The notes under the pieces were generated by a model. That model was given only the letters and a program-made list of their open reading frames with translations, did no database searches and was not told where the DNA came from. A program made the translations under genes and the position numbers. Shown here one piece after another: positions 1-6,324 of a stretch of DNA of 10,448 nt. Position 1 is the first letter of the stretch. Each line of letters starts with the position of its first letter. This stretch comes from Clostridia bacterium (GTDB lineage Bacteria > Bacillota > Clostridia > DSM-8532): contig JAOABT010000645.1 in NCBI GenBank assembly GCA_026418215.1, forward strand, positions 1-10,448. Direction: 5' to 3'.

Positions 1-19
1 AGATGTGTATAAGAGACAG
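1..19 (+). other. Tn5/Nextera mosaic-end adapter (sequencing artefact)
   Basis: The first 19 bases are AGATGTGTATAAGAGACAG, an exact match to the Tn5 transposase mosaic end used in tagmentation libraries. It is not genomic. Genomic sequence begins about base 20, inside argR. Open frames that start here give adapter-derived N-termini (MCIRDR, MYKRQ) and are not real proteins. Confidence 0.97.
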
Positions 20-475
20 AGACACTCCTCTCACGATGCGTGTGAATTTTTCCATGAGGTCTTCAGCAATCTTCTCGGCGCGGCAGATGATCATGATGGT
101 ATCATCGCCGGCTATGGTTCCGACGATATCGTTCCACCCGAGGGCATCAACGGTGGCGGCCACTGCCTGGGCCATGCCCGGAAGGGTCTTGATGACCAGA
201 ATGTTGTTGGCATAGTCGCAGGACATGAAGGCTTCCTTGATGATGACCAGCAGTCTGTCATTCATGCTGCCGCCCTCGGTGTGCATGACAGAATAGCGGT
301 ATTTGCCTCCGGGAGTCATCACCTTCACAAGACGCAGCTCCTTGATATCCCGTGAAATGGTGGCTTGTGTCACATCCATTCCGATTTCTCTAAGCTTGTC
401 GGCGAGTTCATCCTGGGTTTCAATCTCGTAGTTCTCAATGATGTCCAGGATTTTGGCGTGTCGATTGTATTTCAT
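20..475 (-). CDS. argR: Arginine repressor ArgR (3' end at contig edge)
   Basis: Transcriptional regulator that binds ARG-box operators as a hexamer when L-arginine is present, repressing arginine biosynthesis and often activating catabolism. The frame reads 152 codons from ATG at 475 (MKYNRHAKILDIIENYEIET...) to base 20, where it runs into adapter without a stop. The family is about 150 residues, so only the last few residues or just the stop should be missing. Residues 1-70 form the winged helix-turn-helix with the typical VTQATISRDIKELRLVKV stretch (35-52). Residues 75-152 are the oligomerisation and arginine-binding core, with the diagnostic GTIAGDDT at 119-126. The ribosome site GGAGGT lies just upstream. 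The gene follows NAD kinase by 24 bases, so the two are probably co-transcribed; nadK-argR-recN is a common order in Bacillota, so recN would be expected beyond the edge. The gene lacks a stop only because of the contig end. Confidence 0.96.
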
Positions 476-499
476 ACCTACCTCCAGATATTAAAAGGC

Positions 500-1354
500 C
501 TAATCGCACTGACCGTGTATTTTGGCCCTGAGCACGTCGTAAAAGTTTACATGGGACACTGACGCAAAATAGACATTGTTACGCGAGGCCGTGACGCAGA
601 CCAGATCGCCCTGCTCGAGCTTGAAGCCTTCCTGGCCGTCCAGGGTGAGCATGGCATTGATTTCATATTTATCTTCAATAATAACCTTAACCGTTTTAGA
701 TTCTGATGCAATAAAGGATCGGGAATAGAGAATGTGGGGGCAAATCGGTGAAATGACCATGCAGCGCATGTCAGGCTGGACAATGGGACCGCCTGCCGAC
801 AGGGAATAGCCTGTTGAACCCGTTGGCGTTGCCACGATAATACCGTCGCCGGGGAACGAATCCACAAACTTGTCGTCCAGGTCCACCTGAAGCCTTAAAA
901 TGCGGGACAGGGCCATGCGGGACACAACGGCGTCATTGATGGCGATATCCTGGAAAACAGCTTTTCCGTCGCGAATGACCGACACATCCAGAACCATTCT
1001 GGGCTGTACGGTAAAAGTGCCTTGGGCAAGGCGTTCAATGGCCGACTCAATATCACGCGTCTCCACCTCAGCCAAAAAGCCCACGCTTCCTTTATTGATG
1101 CCAAGCACGGGCTTTTCATAAAGATAGGCCTCACGAGCAGCCTTTAAAAAGGTGCCGTCACCGCCAACGCATATGATAAAATCAGCATCCTCGAACATGG
1201 TTTCGGAGGCTGTTGCAGGTAAACAGATACCGCTCTTCGTCTCATGTGAGACTAAGGCTTCAAAGCCCTTTTCAATGAGCTTTCCAACAATAAGCTTCGT
1301 ATGGGTATAGTCAACATCTTTATCCTTGTTGACGGCGATTCCGATTTTCTTCAA
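500..1354 (-). CDS. nadK: NAD kinase (ATP-NAD kinase)
   Basis: Cytosolic enzyme that phosphorylates NAD+ to NADP+, the only route to NADP. From the start proposed here it is 284 residues, normal for the family. Visible motifs: GGDGT at 64-68 (D66 catalytic/ATP-binding), the ND pair at 140-141 (the NE/D motif, in AINDAVV), the glycine-rich conserved block beginning GDGIIVATPTGST at 169, and LDGQ near 238-241. A longer frame begins at ATG 1384, but that ATG has no ribosome site and lies between the -10 box of a strong promoter and its expected transcription start. TTG at 1354 has AGGTAGTG five bases upstream and gives the family-typical N-terminus MKKIGIAVNK, so I chose it; the ATG at 1384 remains possible for transcripts reading through from upstream. 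It is followed by argR after 24 bases, with which it likely forms an operon. Confidence 0.95.
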   Translation of the reverse strand: MKKIGIAVNKDKDVDYTHTKLIVGKLIEKGFEALVSHETKSGICLPATASETMFEDADFIICVGGDGTFLKAAREAYLYEKPVLGINKGSVGFLAEVETRDIESAIERLAQGTFTVQPRMVLDVSVIRDGKAVFQDIAINDAVVSRMALSRILRLQVDLDDKFVDSFPGDGIIVATPTGSTGYSLSAGGPIVQPDMRCMVISPICPHILYSRSFIASESKTVKVIIEDKYEINAMLTLDGQEGFKLEQGDLVCVTASRNNVYFASVSHVNFYDVLRAKIHGQCD

Positions 1355-1386
1355 ATTATCACTACCTAAAAAGTCAATCACCATCT

Positions 1387-1416
1387 ATTATACAATTATC
1401 GCGCATATTAATACAA
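1387..1416 (-). promoter_or_regulatory. Sigma-A-type promoter for nadK-argR
   Basis: On the minus strand, TTGTAT (1416-1411) is separated by 18 bases from a perfect TATAAT (1392-1387). Transcription would start near 1380, inside the longest nadK frame, which supports the internal TTG start at 1354. The -35 box matches the consensus only at its first three positions, so strength is uncertain. It overlaps the base of the preceding hairpin. Confidence 0.6.
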
Positions 1417-1444
1417 CCCTGGCTTTTTACTGTGCCAGGGCTGT
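1413..1444 (-). terminator. Hairpin after the GNAT gene, possible terminator
   Basis: The 11-base arms ACAGCCCTGGC and GCCAGGGTTGT pair with one G-U wobble around a 10-base loop (minus strand). It lies 14 bases past the stop of the acetyltransferase gene. What follows is T-rich (ATTAATAT) but not a clean T-run, so termination may be partial and some transcripts may read into nadK. Confidence 0.5.
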
Positions 1445-1458
1445 ACTTTCAAGTCGCT

Positions 1459-2019
1459 TTATGGAAGGACGTCATTTAAAAGCGGTGATTCAAAGTCACC
1501 GGCAAGGATCTCCATGTAGACCTCATCATGGTAGCGGCCGTTGACATAAATGGACTGGGCTCTCCGGCCGAACGGCCTGAAGCCGACCTTCTCGTAGGCT
1601 TTGATCGCACGCTCGTTATAGGCAAAGACTCGAAGCATGATGTTATTGAGATTAAGCACCTTAAAGCCATAGGCCAAAATAACCTCGAGGGCTTCAACGC
1701 CGTAGCCCTTGCCCTTATGGGCTTCATCCCCGATAAACAAGCCCACCTCAGCGGTTCTGGAGATATGATTGATCCCCATGAGCGAGCAGTTGCCGATAAG
1801 CTCATCGCTTTCCTTCAAGACGATTGCGTAATTATGTCCTTCCTTGGCCATGGCCTCAACAAATTCACGCTCTTTACCAAGGCTGAAATTCCCGACGGCC
1901 TGCCCAAGGTTAATGGTCATGGACAGATCGTTCATCCACCGGGTATACAGCTCCGAATCCTCGGGGTTCATGGGAGAAAGGTAAATGTGCTTGTTTTCAA
2001 GCTTCCTGAAGTACTTCAT
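1459..2019 (-). CDS. GNAT-family N-acetyltransferase (RimJ/RimL/SpeG-like)
   Basis: A 186-residue acetyl-CoA-dependent N-acetyltransferase of the GNAT fold. Motif A runs from about residue 90 (AEVGLFIGDEAHKGKGYGVE), with the acetyl-CoA pyrophosphate loop KGKGYG at 102-107; motif B is seen as NERAIKAYEKVGF at 135-147. The N-terminal half (IYLSPMNPEDSELYTRWMND) is typical of the RimJ/RimL/SpeG group, which acetylates ribosomal protein N-termini, polyamines or other amines; the substrate cannot be told from sequence. There is no signal peptide or membrane segment. GGGAGGT lies seven bases before the ATG at 2019. It begins 40 bases after the stop of the GH13 gene with no hairpin between, so it is probably the last gene of the PadR operon. 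Confidence 0.9.
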   Translation of the reverse strand: MKYFRKLENKHIYLSPMNPEDSELYTRWMNDLSMTINLGQAVGNFSLGKEREFVEAMAKEGHNYAIVLKESDELIGNCSLMGINHISRTAEVGLFIGDEAHKGKGYGVEALEVILAYGFKVLNLNNIMLRVFAYNERAIKAYEKVGFRPFGRRAQSIYVNGRYHDEVYMEILAGDFESPLLNDVLP

Positions 2020-2059
2020 ACTCCAAACCTCCCTTTACTTTTCTCTCTATCATAACCCA

Positions 2060-3376
2060 TCAGATTCTAAAAATATATCCCTTATTTTCCAAATCCAGCT
2101 TGCCGTCCTTGACCACAATGGTGGAGCCGTCAATCTGGTTTTCATAGACACCATCCGGTACTTTAGGGCCATTTCCGAACATATCCCTCTGAGTCAGATC
2201 AAGCTCTCCAATCTTGTTGCCAACATTGAACACGCCTAAAAGCTGCTGGTCTTTATACTTATAGGAGGCATAAATAACGCCCTTCTTCTCGGTGTAGTGG
2301 ATCTTGTAGATGCCCTCTTCAAAGATCTTGTGCTTCTTGATGGCCGCAAGCCTTGCAATGTAGTCGGAGAAGCCTGCTTCAAGTCCGCTCCAGTTGATTT
2401 TATCCACGTCAAAGAGGTCTGGCTGATGGGTTTCCAACGCTTCCTGCCCCGCATAGATCAGGGTGGCTCCCTTTTCAAAGAAGAGGAACGCCGTCCAGGT
2501 CTTGAGCTGCTCCAGATTCGGAATCACAGCATGTGCCCTCATGTTGTCGTGATTTTCAAGGAAGCGCAGCTTGACGTAATTCTCAGGATAGATGCTTTCC
2601 TGCATTCTTTTGTGCTTCAGAAGGTCCTCAAGGGTTCCGTCCCCTCTAAAATAGGATGTGAATTCGGGATGCGTATCATAATCATAGCAGATGTCGAAGG
2701 CCTCAAAGGTTTCACAATCCGAGGCACAATAGAAGCCCGCATCGCGAACGGCCTCGAGAAAATGTGGATGCACGGTTTCGGCAAGCCAGATGACCTCGGG
2801 GTTGATGGCCTGAACAGCCCTCCTTGCCTCCATCCAGAACTCCATGGGAACAAAGGGTGCTACATCGCAGCGGAAGCCATCCACACCCATGGCAGCCCAC
2901 TTAACAAGGGCATCAATCTGGGCCTGCCAGAGATCCCTGTTGCCATAGTCCAAATCTATAATGTCAGCCCAGTCGGCTATCTTGTTGCCGAACTTGCCAT
3001 TCTTCCTGTAATAGAAATCATCGTGTTCTTGGGTATAGACTGCATCATGGGAGGTATGGTTGTAAACCACATCAATCATGACGAGCATCCCCTTGGCATG
3101 AATGCCGTCCACCAGCGCCCGGAAGTCATCCTCGGTGCCGTATTCGGGGTTGATACCCTGATAATCCTTAATGGAATAGGGACAGCCAAGGCTTCCCTTT
3201 TTATTGACCTCACCGATGGGATGGATGGGCATGAACCAGACAATATCGGTACCCAAGGCCTTAATTCTGTCCAGATCCTCGGCTACATCCTGAAAGGTTC
3301 CATTCTTGCCGTGATTTCTGACGAAAACCTCATAAATAACTTTGCTTCTAAGTGTTTTAGGCGTATCTAATGCCAT
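2060..3376 (-). CDS. GH13 alpha-amylase family glycosidase, cytosolic
   Basis: A 438-residue glycoside hydrolase of family 13, acting on alpha-glucans or malto-oligosaccharides. The (beta/alpha)8 barrel starts at once (SKVIYEVFVRNHG, 11-23) and all four GH13 regions are intact: region I DVVYNH at 102-107; region II GFRCDVA at 167-173 with nucleophile D171; region III WLAE at 197-200 with acid/base E200; region IV ENHDN at 274-278 with D277. A small beta-rich C-terminal domain (about 350-438) ends YIFRI. No signal peptide is present, so the enzyme should act inside the cell, on imported oligosaccharides or storage glycogen. AAAGGGG precedes the ATG by about six bases. It begins 18 bases after the HAAS gene and should share its transcript. 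The exact specificity (amylase, neopullulanase, glucanotransferase) cannot be decided from the motifs; catalytic competence is likely. Confidence 0.93.
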   Translation of the reverse strand: MALDTPKTLRSKVIYEVFVRNHGKNGTFQDVAEDLDRIKALGTDIVWFMPIHPIGEVNKKGSLGCPYSIKDYQGINPEYGTEDDFRALVDGIHAKGMLVMIDVVYNHTSHDAVYTQEHDDFYYRKNGKFGNKIADWADIIDLDYGNRDLWQAQIDALVKWAAMGVDGFRCDVAPFVPMEFWMEARRAVQAINPEVIWLAETVHPHFLEAVRDAGFYCASDCETFEAFDICYDYDTHPEFTSYFRGDGTLEDLLKHKRMQESIYPENYVKLRFLENHDNMRAHAVIPNLEQLKTWTAFLFFEKGATLIYAGQEALETHQPDLFDVDKINWSGLEAGFSDYIARLAAIKKHKIFEEGIYKIHYTEKKGVIYASYKYKDQQLLGVFNVGNKIGELDLTQRDMFGNGPKVPDGVYENQIDGSTIVVKDGKLDLENKGYIFRI

Positions 3377-3394
3377 AAAGAACCCCTTTCTTAG

Positions 3395-4372
3395 TTAGAT
3401 TGATTTTACACGGGAGCGGAACAGCCTGAAGGCGTAACGGCCCACATCAAATATACCCACTATTATCATAACAGCTAACACGCCGCGGAAAATACTGTTA
3501 AGGATTTTTGTAATACTTTCGTTGGCAGCATGGCCGGGGAGATTGCCAACAATAAGGCTGGGGCCGTTCATGAGCATGACAGCTAAAAGGACAACCCCCA
3601 ATGAGCCAAGGATTTCCAACGCGAAAGTATACCAGTTGTATTTACCCTCAGCTAATAGGAGAATAAGCTTTAAAAAGGCCAGGGCAAAAAGGGTATTAAT
3701 GATCGGAAGATAGTGTCTTAATATCTCCATATTCACAGCCGAGACATAGTCCTGTGTTCCAAAACGCACAACACCTAGAAATTCAGGATAGAAGTTCAGC
3801 AGGATAAAGAAAATTACCGTAAAGAGCAAACCGACAACCATCTTAGAGGGCTTAATCTTTTCAAAGCGGGTAGGAACCTCAGGCAAATCCTTGGGACTCC
3901 AATCTGATTCAAGCTTTTCCAAAGTGGGTTCGGAACCGGCATTCACACGCTCAGTAATGGCAAAACCAATGGTTACGGCACCTACTGTACTTAAAAAGGC
4001 ATCCACCAGCGAGCCGATAAGCTTGCCGACATCCTGGTAAACGACTCCCCGAGCGGCTGCCCCTATAACAAAGGCAATCGTAATGCCAACCAGCGCCGCA
4101 GCTAAAGCAATCTTTAATACCAGCATATACAAATCAAAAAAGCGAGGTCCAATGATAGAGCTGCCGTTTCCATAATAATTAGCGGCCATCTTGGCTGGTG
4201 AGCCCAGCTCCTCCAGCACCTCGATAATTTCTTGTTCCGTAGCCTCCCGCCCTTGGCCTTTCTCATCGAGGGCGTCCATAATCAGCGACCTTAATTCCTT
4301 TTCTATATCGTCCCTGCTCTTGGCTGGCAAGCGCCTGACGACGGCGTAAACATAACGTTCAACCAAATTCAT
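3395..4372 (-). CDS. HAAS-domain six-pass membrane protein, PadR partner
   Basis: A 325-residue integral membrane protein. Residues 1-70 form a soluble helical domain (MNLVERYVYAVVRRLPAKSR, then EKELRSLIMDALDE) resembling the HAAS/permease-prefix domain that is widely encoded next to PadR regulators; HAAS is thought to be a signalling or adaptor domain. LEELGSPAKMAANYYG (53-68) is its typical end. Six hydrophobic segments follow at about 79-104, 118-140, 178-196, 222-241, 248-269 and 293-313, with a charged cytosolic-type loop (about 141-177) between the second and third. No enzymatic motif or transporter ATPase is visible. Its AGGAGG ribosome site (4381-4386) overlaps the padR stop codon, which points to translational coupling. 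By analogy with PadR-HAAS pairs it may sense or respond to an envelope condition or antimicrobial; that role is inference. Confidence 0.88.
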   Translation of the reverse strand: MNLVERYVYAVVRRLPAKSRDDIEKELRSLIMDALDEKGQGREATEQEIIEVLEELGSPAKMAANYYGNGSSIIGPRFFDLYMLVLKIALAAALVGITIAFVIGAAARGVVYQDVGKLIGSLVDAFLSTVGAVTIGFAITERVNAGSEPTLEKLESDWSPKDLPEVPTRFEKIKPSKMVVGLLFTVIFFILLNFYPEFLGVVRFGTQDYVSAVNMEILRHYLPIINTLFALAFLKLILLLAEGKYNWYTFALEILGSLGVVLLAVMLMNGPSLIVGNLPGHAANESITKILNSIFRGVLAVMIIVGIFDVGRYAFRLFRSRVKSI

Positions 4373-4384
4373 ATTTGTTTCCTC

Positions 4385-4717
4385 CTAATCCAAAACCGAC
4401 TTCATGACGGCAACCATTTCATTCCAGGCTTGCTTGAGCTTTTCAAGCACATTTTGACCTTCTTCGCTTAACACATAGTACCTTCGGGGCCGCGATTCCT
4501 CAAGGGACCAATCGCTTTTTAGGAGTCCCTGCTTTTCAAGCCTTCTTAAAAGCGGATACAGGGTGCTCTGGTCAATTTCGAGCCCATTAGACTTTAAATC
4601 CTGAACCAGCGAGTAGCCATATTTCTTTTCTCTGAGCTGACCCAGAACGCTTAAGACCAGCGTCCCCCTCCGAAGCTCCAGCACCAGGCCCTCGTAAACC
4701 AAATCCTTATCTGACAA
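4385..4717 (-). CDS. PadR-family transcriptional regulator
   Basis: A 110-residue small PadR (subfamily 2) repressor. The winged helix-turn-helix covers about 14-85: YGYSLVQDL (33-41), recognition helix STLYPLLRRLEKQGLL (51-66), and wing ending ESRPRRYYVLSEEG (74-87). A single C-terminal dimerisation helix covers about 88-108. The start is TTG at 4717, preceded by AAGGAAGTG five bases upstream; no ATG is available in the N-terminal region. It is the first gene of a run with the HAAS membrane protein (12 bases away), the GH13 glycosidase and the GNAT gene. A near-palindrome inside its promoter suggests autorepression, as is usual in this family, where ligands or drugs relieve repression. The inducer is unknown. 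Confidence 0.95.
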   Translation of the reverse strand: MSDKDLVYEGLVLELRRGTLVLSVLGQLREKKYGYSLVQDLKSNGLEIDQSTLYPLLRRLEKQGLLKSDWSLEESRPRRYYVLSEEGQNVLEKLKQAWNEMVAVMKSVLD

Positions 4718-4762
4718 CTTATCACTTCCTTATATGGTGTAGTTGCTATTACTTTCATTTTC

Positions 4763-4792
4763 ATTATACTGTATATCATACACTATTGTAAA
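4763..4792 (-). promoter_or_regulatory. Promoter of the padR-HAAS-GH13-GNAT operon
   Basis: On the minus strand, TTTACA (4792-4787) and a perfect TATAAT (4768-4763) are 18 bases apart, placing the transcription start near 4756, about 40 bases before the padR TTG start. It is a strong vegetative-type promoter, and the spacer is occupied by a palindrome (separate entry). Confidence 0.75.
4766..4786. promoter_or_regulatory. Candidate PadR operator palindrome
   Basis: The 9-base arms ATACTGTAT (4766-4774) and ATACACTAT (4778-4786) are inverted repeats matching at 8 of 9 positions around a 3-base centre. The element fills the promoter spacer and overlaps the -10 box, so a dimer bound here would block RNA polymerase. 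PadR proteins bind such dyads in their own promoters; the assignment to this PadR is inference from position. Confidence 0.65.
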
Positions 4793-5061
4793 TATCAAAA
4801 TAGTAATTCTTTGAAATTCTTTTTTAGAAAGGATTCAATACTTGATGTTCTCTCAAGCCAGCGCCTTTTGAGACTTAATTTTTTGTAGACGGACGGCTAT
4901 GCAAACCTCATAAAAGGCTAAGCTTTTCCTAATTCCTGTCTTTGTCGTTTGACTATTTTCAAAAACAGGCCATCATTGCGGTCAAAGAAACAGTTATAAG
5001 AAAGCTCGCGGCTGAATTTTCAGCTCAAAGGAAGGGAAAGCTGAAACATATTGATCTTCTA
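4793..5061. other. Intergenic region between divergent padR and ferritin-like genes
   Basis: Gene-free DNA between the minus-strand padR promoter and the plus-strand ferritin-like gene. It holds a weak terminator-like hairpin on the plus strand (TCTCAA 4851-4856 with TTGAGA 4868-4873, then a T-run at 4879-4884), although no plus-strand gene ends before it. TTGACT at 4949 could be a -35 box, but no good -10 follows at normal spacing. I find no convincing promoter for the downstream gene and no small open frame with a ribosome site. Confidence 0.4.
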
Positions 5062-5075
5062 AAGGAGAGGCTGTC

Positions 5076-5516
5076 ATGCATGAAAGAACCATACGGGATC
5101 TCAATGAACTGATCAGAAGACAGGAAGCCATGGTTGAATCTTACGCAAGGCTTGCTCATGACGTGAAGGATGACGAGCTCAGGGAAAATTTCAAGGTTTT
5201 TCAAGAGAACCATTTCAAGCAGATGATGGTTATTTCGGATCGTGTCATGGAGCTGGGAGGAGAACCCAAATTCAAGGTAGGGCTTAGGGGCGTTATGGAT
5301 GATTTGCGTCATCGCAGGGGTAAAAAGGATATCACTGACCTTGAAACGGCTAAAATTGCCATAAGCGGTGAAAAGACAGATATTGAAAAGATTGAGAGCT
5401 ATAATCTGGGCGAGGTTGACGCCACAAGCCTGGAGATCATCCAAAAGCTCATTGAAAGAGATGAAGAAAACATAAAAGCGCTGGAAGCTTTTATCCAGCG
5501 CTTTGAGATTCAGTGA
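5076..5516 (+). CDS. Ferritin-like four-helix-bundle protein, paralogue 1
   Basis: A 146-residue, almost entirely helical, charged cytosolic protein. It aligns without gaps over its first 60 or so residues, and over nearly its whole length, with the next gene: shared LN.L (9-12), SYA (22-24), HD (28-29), ELGG.P (59-64), GVM.D.R (72-78) and a C-terminus ending IQ. Pattern and length fit the ferritin-like superfamily, near DUF2383-type proteins, whose role is poorly known (iron handling or stress is suggested for relatives). Against its neighbour, two positions that would be metal-ligand histidines are Q49 and N132, while E17, H46 and E99 remain, so it may not bind a di-metal centre. AAGGAGAGG (5062-5070) precedes the ATG by five bases. 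It may be transcribed alone: a 12-base-pair hairpin follows. Confidence 0.82.
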   Translation: MHERTIRDLNELIRRQEAMVESYARLAHDVKDDELRENFKVFQENHFKQMMVISDRVMELGGEPKFKVGLRGVMDDLRHRRGKKDITDLETAKIAISGEKTDIEKIESYNLGEVDATSLEIIQKLIERDEENIKALEAFIQRFEIQ

Positions 5517-5547
5517 GCAATCGCTTGCAGGGGGTTACGCCTTGTCA

Positions 5548-5588
5548 TGAGCCTTCACGACTGATATTGACCATTCCGTGAAGGCTTA
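5548..5588 (+). terminator. Strong hairpin downstream of ferritin-like gene 1
   Basis: AGCCTTCACG (5550-5559) and CGTGAAGGCT (5577-5586) pair perfectly around a 17-base loop; a G-U and a T-A pair extend the stem to 12. It lies 31 bases past the stop codon. No T-run follows on either strand, so it could be a Rho-independent-like pause, a 3' mRNA-stabilising stem or a protein-binding dyad instead of a true terminator. Confidence 0.4.
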
Positions 5589-5823
5589 AGGTTCCAATTC
5601 AATCTGCCAAGAGCCAGCATTTGTCGGATTGAACCATGTAAACGGATTGGGTGTCATCAGCAAAACAGAAGGAGACGGCCTTGATCTCCTGCTTGGAATA
5701 AAATAGGAGTACAAATAGTTGGTGATGTTTTAAGCGCAACTGGAATCTCTTGTCTTTTAGTATATCGGAATAAGGTCCGTTAACAATACAAATAATAAAG
5801 GATGGCAAAATCTTTATAGCTTT
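5589..5823. other. Spacer between the ferritin-like paralogues
   Basis: The gap between the two paralogues is 318 bases if the second starts at 5835. Beyond the hairpin described separately, a shorter dyad is present (TTCAATC near 5597 with GATTGAA near 5627). On the minus strand a frame stays open from 5892 down to a stop at 5599 and has a protein-like tail (KAVSFCFADDTQSVYMVQSD), but no start codon with a ribosome site is found outside the ferritin gene. It may be the remnant of a lost gene or chance. No clear promoter for the second paralogue was found. Confidence 0.3.
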
Positions 5824-5834
5824 GGAGGATGAAT

Positions 5835-6278
5835 ATGGATAAAACAACACTCGATACACTGAATCAGCTTTTAAAGGGCGAAGAAATGGCAATCAGCTCC
5901 TACGCCAAGTTTATACATGACGCAGAGGATGCGAATCTCAAAAATGAATTCAAAAACATCCAAAAGGAGCATAACAAGCACGCCCAGCTTTTATCCGAAA
6001 GAATCATTGAGCTCGGTGGAACTCCCCAGTATGGTACCGGTGTCGCAGGTGTCATGGCCGATGTCCGCTATGCCTTTGAAAGCATGGGTGACCGAAAGGA
6101 TTACGATGTTTTGAAGGAAGCCTGGCACGGCGAGGATCAGGGTGTAGCGATGGCTGAAAAGGTTGCAGACGATAAGCTTGATGATAAAAGCCGCGTTCTG
6201 GTTCATGACATCATGCAGATGGATCATGACCATATCAGAAAGCTTGAAAAGCTTCTGGACGAGTACCGCATCCAGTAA
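5835..6278 (+). CDS. Ferritin-like four-helix-bundle protein, paralogue 2
   Basis: A 147-residue helical protein, tandem paralogue of the preceding gene. Two ATGs are in frame: 5829 touches the GGAGG ribosome site (5824-5828) with no spacing, whereas 5835 is six bases away, so 5835 is chosen (MDKTTLDTLNQLL). Candidate di-metal ligands are laid out as in ferritin-like proteins: E16/E17 in helix 1, HxxH at 46-49 in helix 2 (with E45 adjacent), E100 in helix 3 and DxxH at 130-133 in helix 4. ELGG (59-62) marks the helix 2 to 3 turn. No signal peptide or membrane segment. It resembles DUF2383/rubrerythrin-like bundles; iron or redox-stress function is inferred, not shown. The stop lies in a short hairpin just before the metG promoter, so it should be transcribed separately from metG. 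Confidence 0.85.
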   Translation: MDKTTLDTLNQLLKGEEMAISSYAKFIHDAEDANLKNEFKNIQKEHNKHAQLLSERIIELGGTPQYGTGVAGVMADVRYAFESMGDRKDYDVLKEAWHGEDQGVAMAEKVADDKLDDKSRVLVHDIMQMDHDHIRKLEKLLDEYRIQ

Positions 6279-6292
6279 AAAACTGATGCTTT
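6268..6292 (+). terminator. Weak terminator overlapping the stop of paralogue 2
   Basis: GCATCCAGT (6268-6276) pairs with ACTGATGC (6282-6289) around an A5 loop, with one bulged C. The stem includes the TAA stop codon and is followed by TTT. It abuts the metG -35 box. Termination strength is doubtful because the T-run is short. Confidence 0.35.
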
Positions 6293-6317
6293 ACAAATTG
6301 GAAAATCACGCTATAAT
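6290..6317 (+). promoter_or_regulatory. Promoter of the T-box/metG unit
   Basis: TTTACA (6290-6295), a 16-base spacer and a perfect TATAAT (6312-6317). The predicted start, near 6324, is just before the first paired bases of the T-box Stem I, as expected. Confidence 0.8.
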
Positions 6318-6324
6318 AGGAATT

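Noticed and set aside
3..355. Two plus-strand open frames at the left end (70 and 116 residues)
   Set aside because: They start inside the Tn5 adapter and run antisense to argR, whose minus-strand frame is full length and clearly homologous.
1528..2055. 175-residue plus-strand frame antisense to the GNAT gene
   Set aside because: It is a shadow of a gene with clear GNAT motifs and a strong ribosome site on the minus strand.
2297..3370. 357-residue plus-strand open frame antisense to the GH13 gene
   Set aside because: The opposite strand encodes a GH13 enzyme with all four catalytic regions; the antisense frame has no recognisable motif and follows from codon bias.
4851..4884. Terminator-like hairpin with T-run in the padR upstream region
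   Set aside because: The stem is only six AT-rich pairs and no plus-strand gene ends before it, so it was not called as a separate feature.
4949..4977. TTGACT as a -35 box for ferritin-like gene 1
   Set aside because: At 17-18 bases spacing the next hexamer (ATCATT or TCATTG) is a poor -10 box.
5025..5444. 139-residue minus-strand frame antisense to ferritin-like gene 1
   Set aside because: The plus-strand frame has a good ribosome site and a full-length paralogue next door.
5599..5892. 97-residue minus-strand frame in the paralogue spacer as an intact gene
   Set aside because: Its only ATG lies within the second ferritin-like gene and no ribosome site is visible; kept only as a possible remnant.
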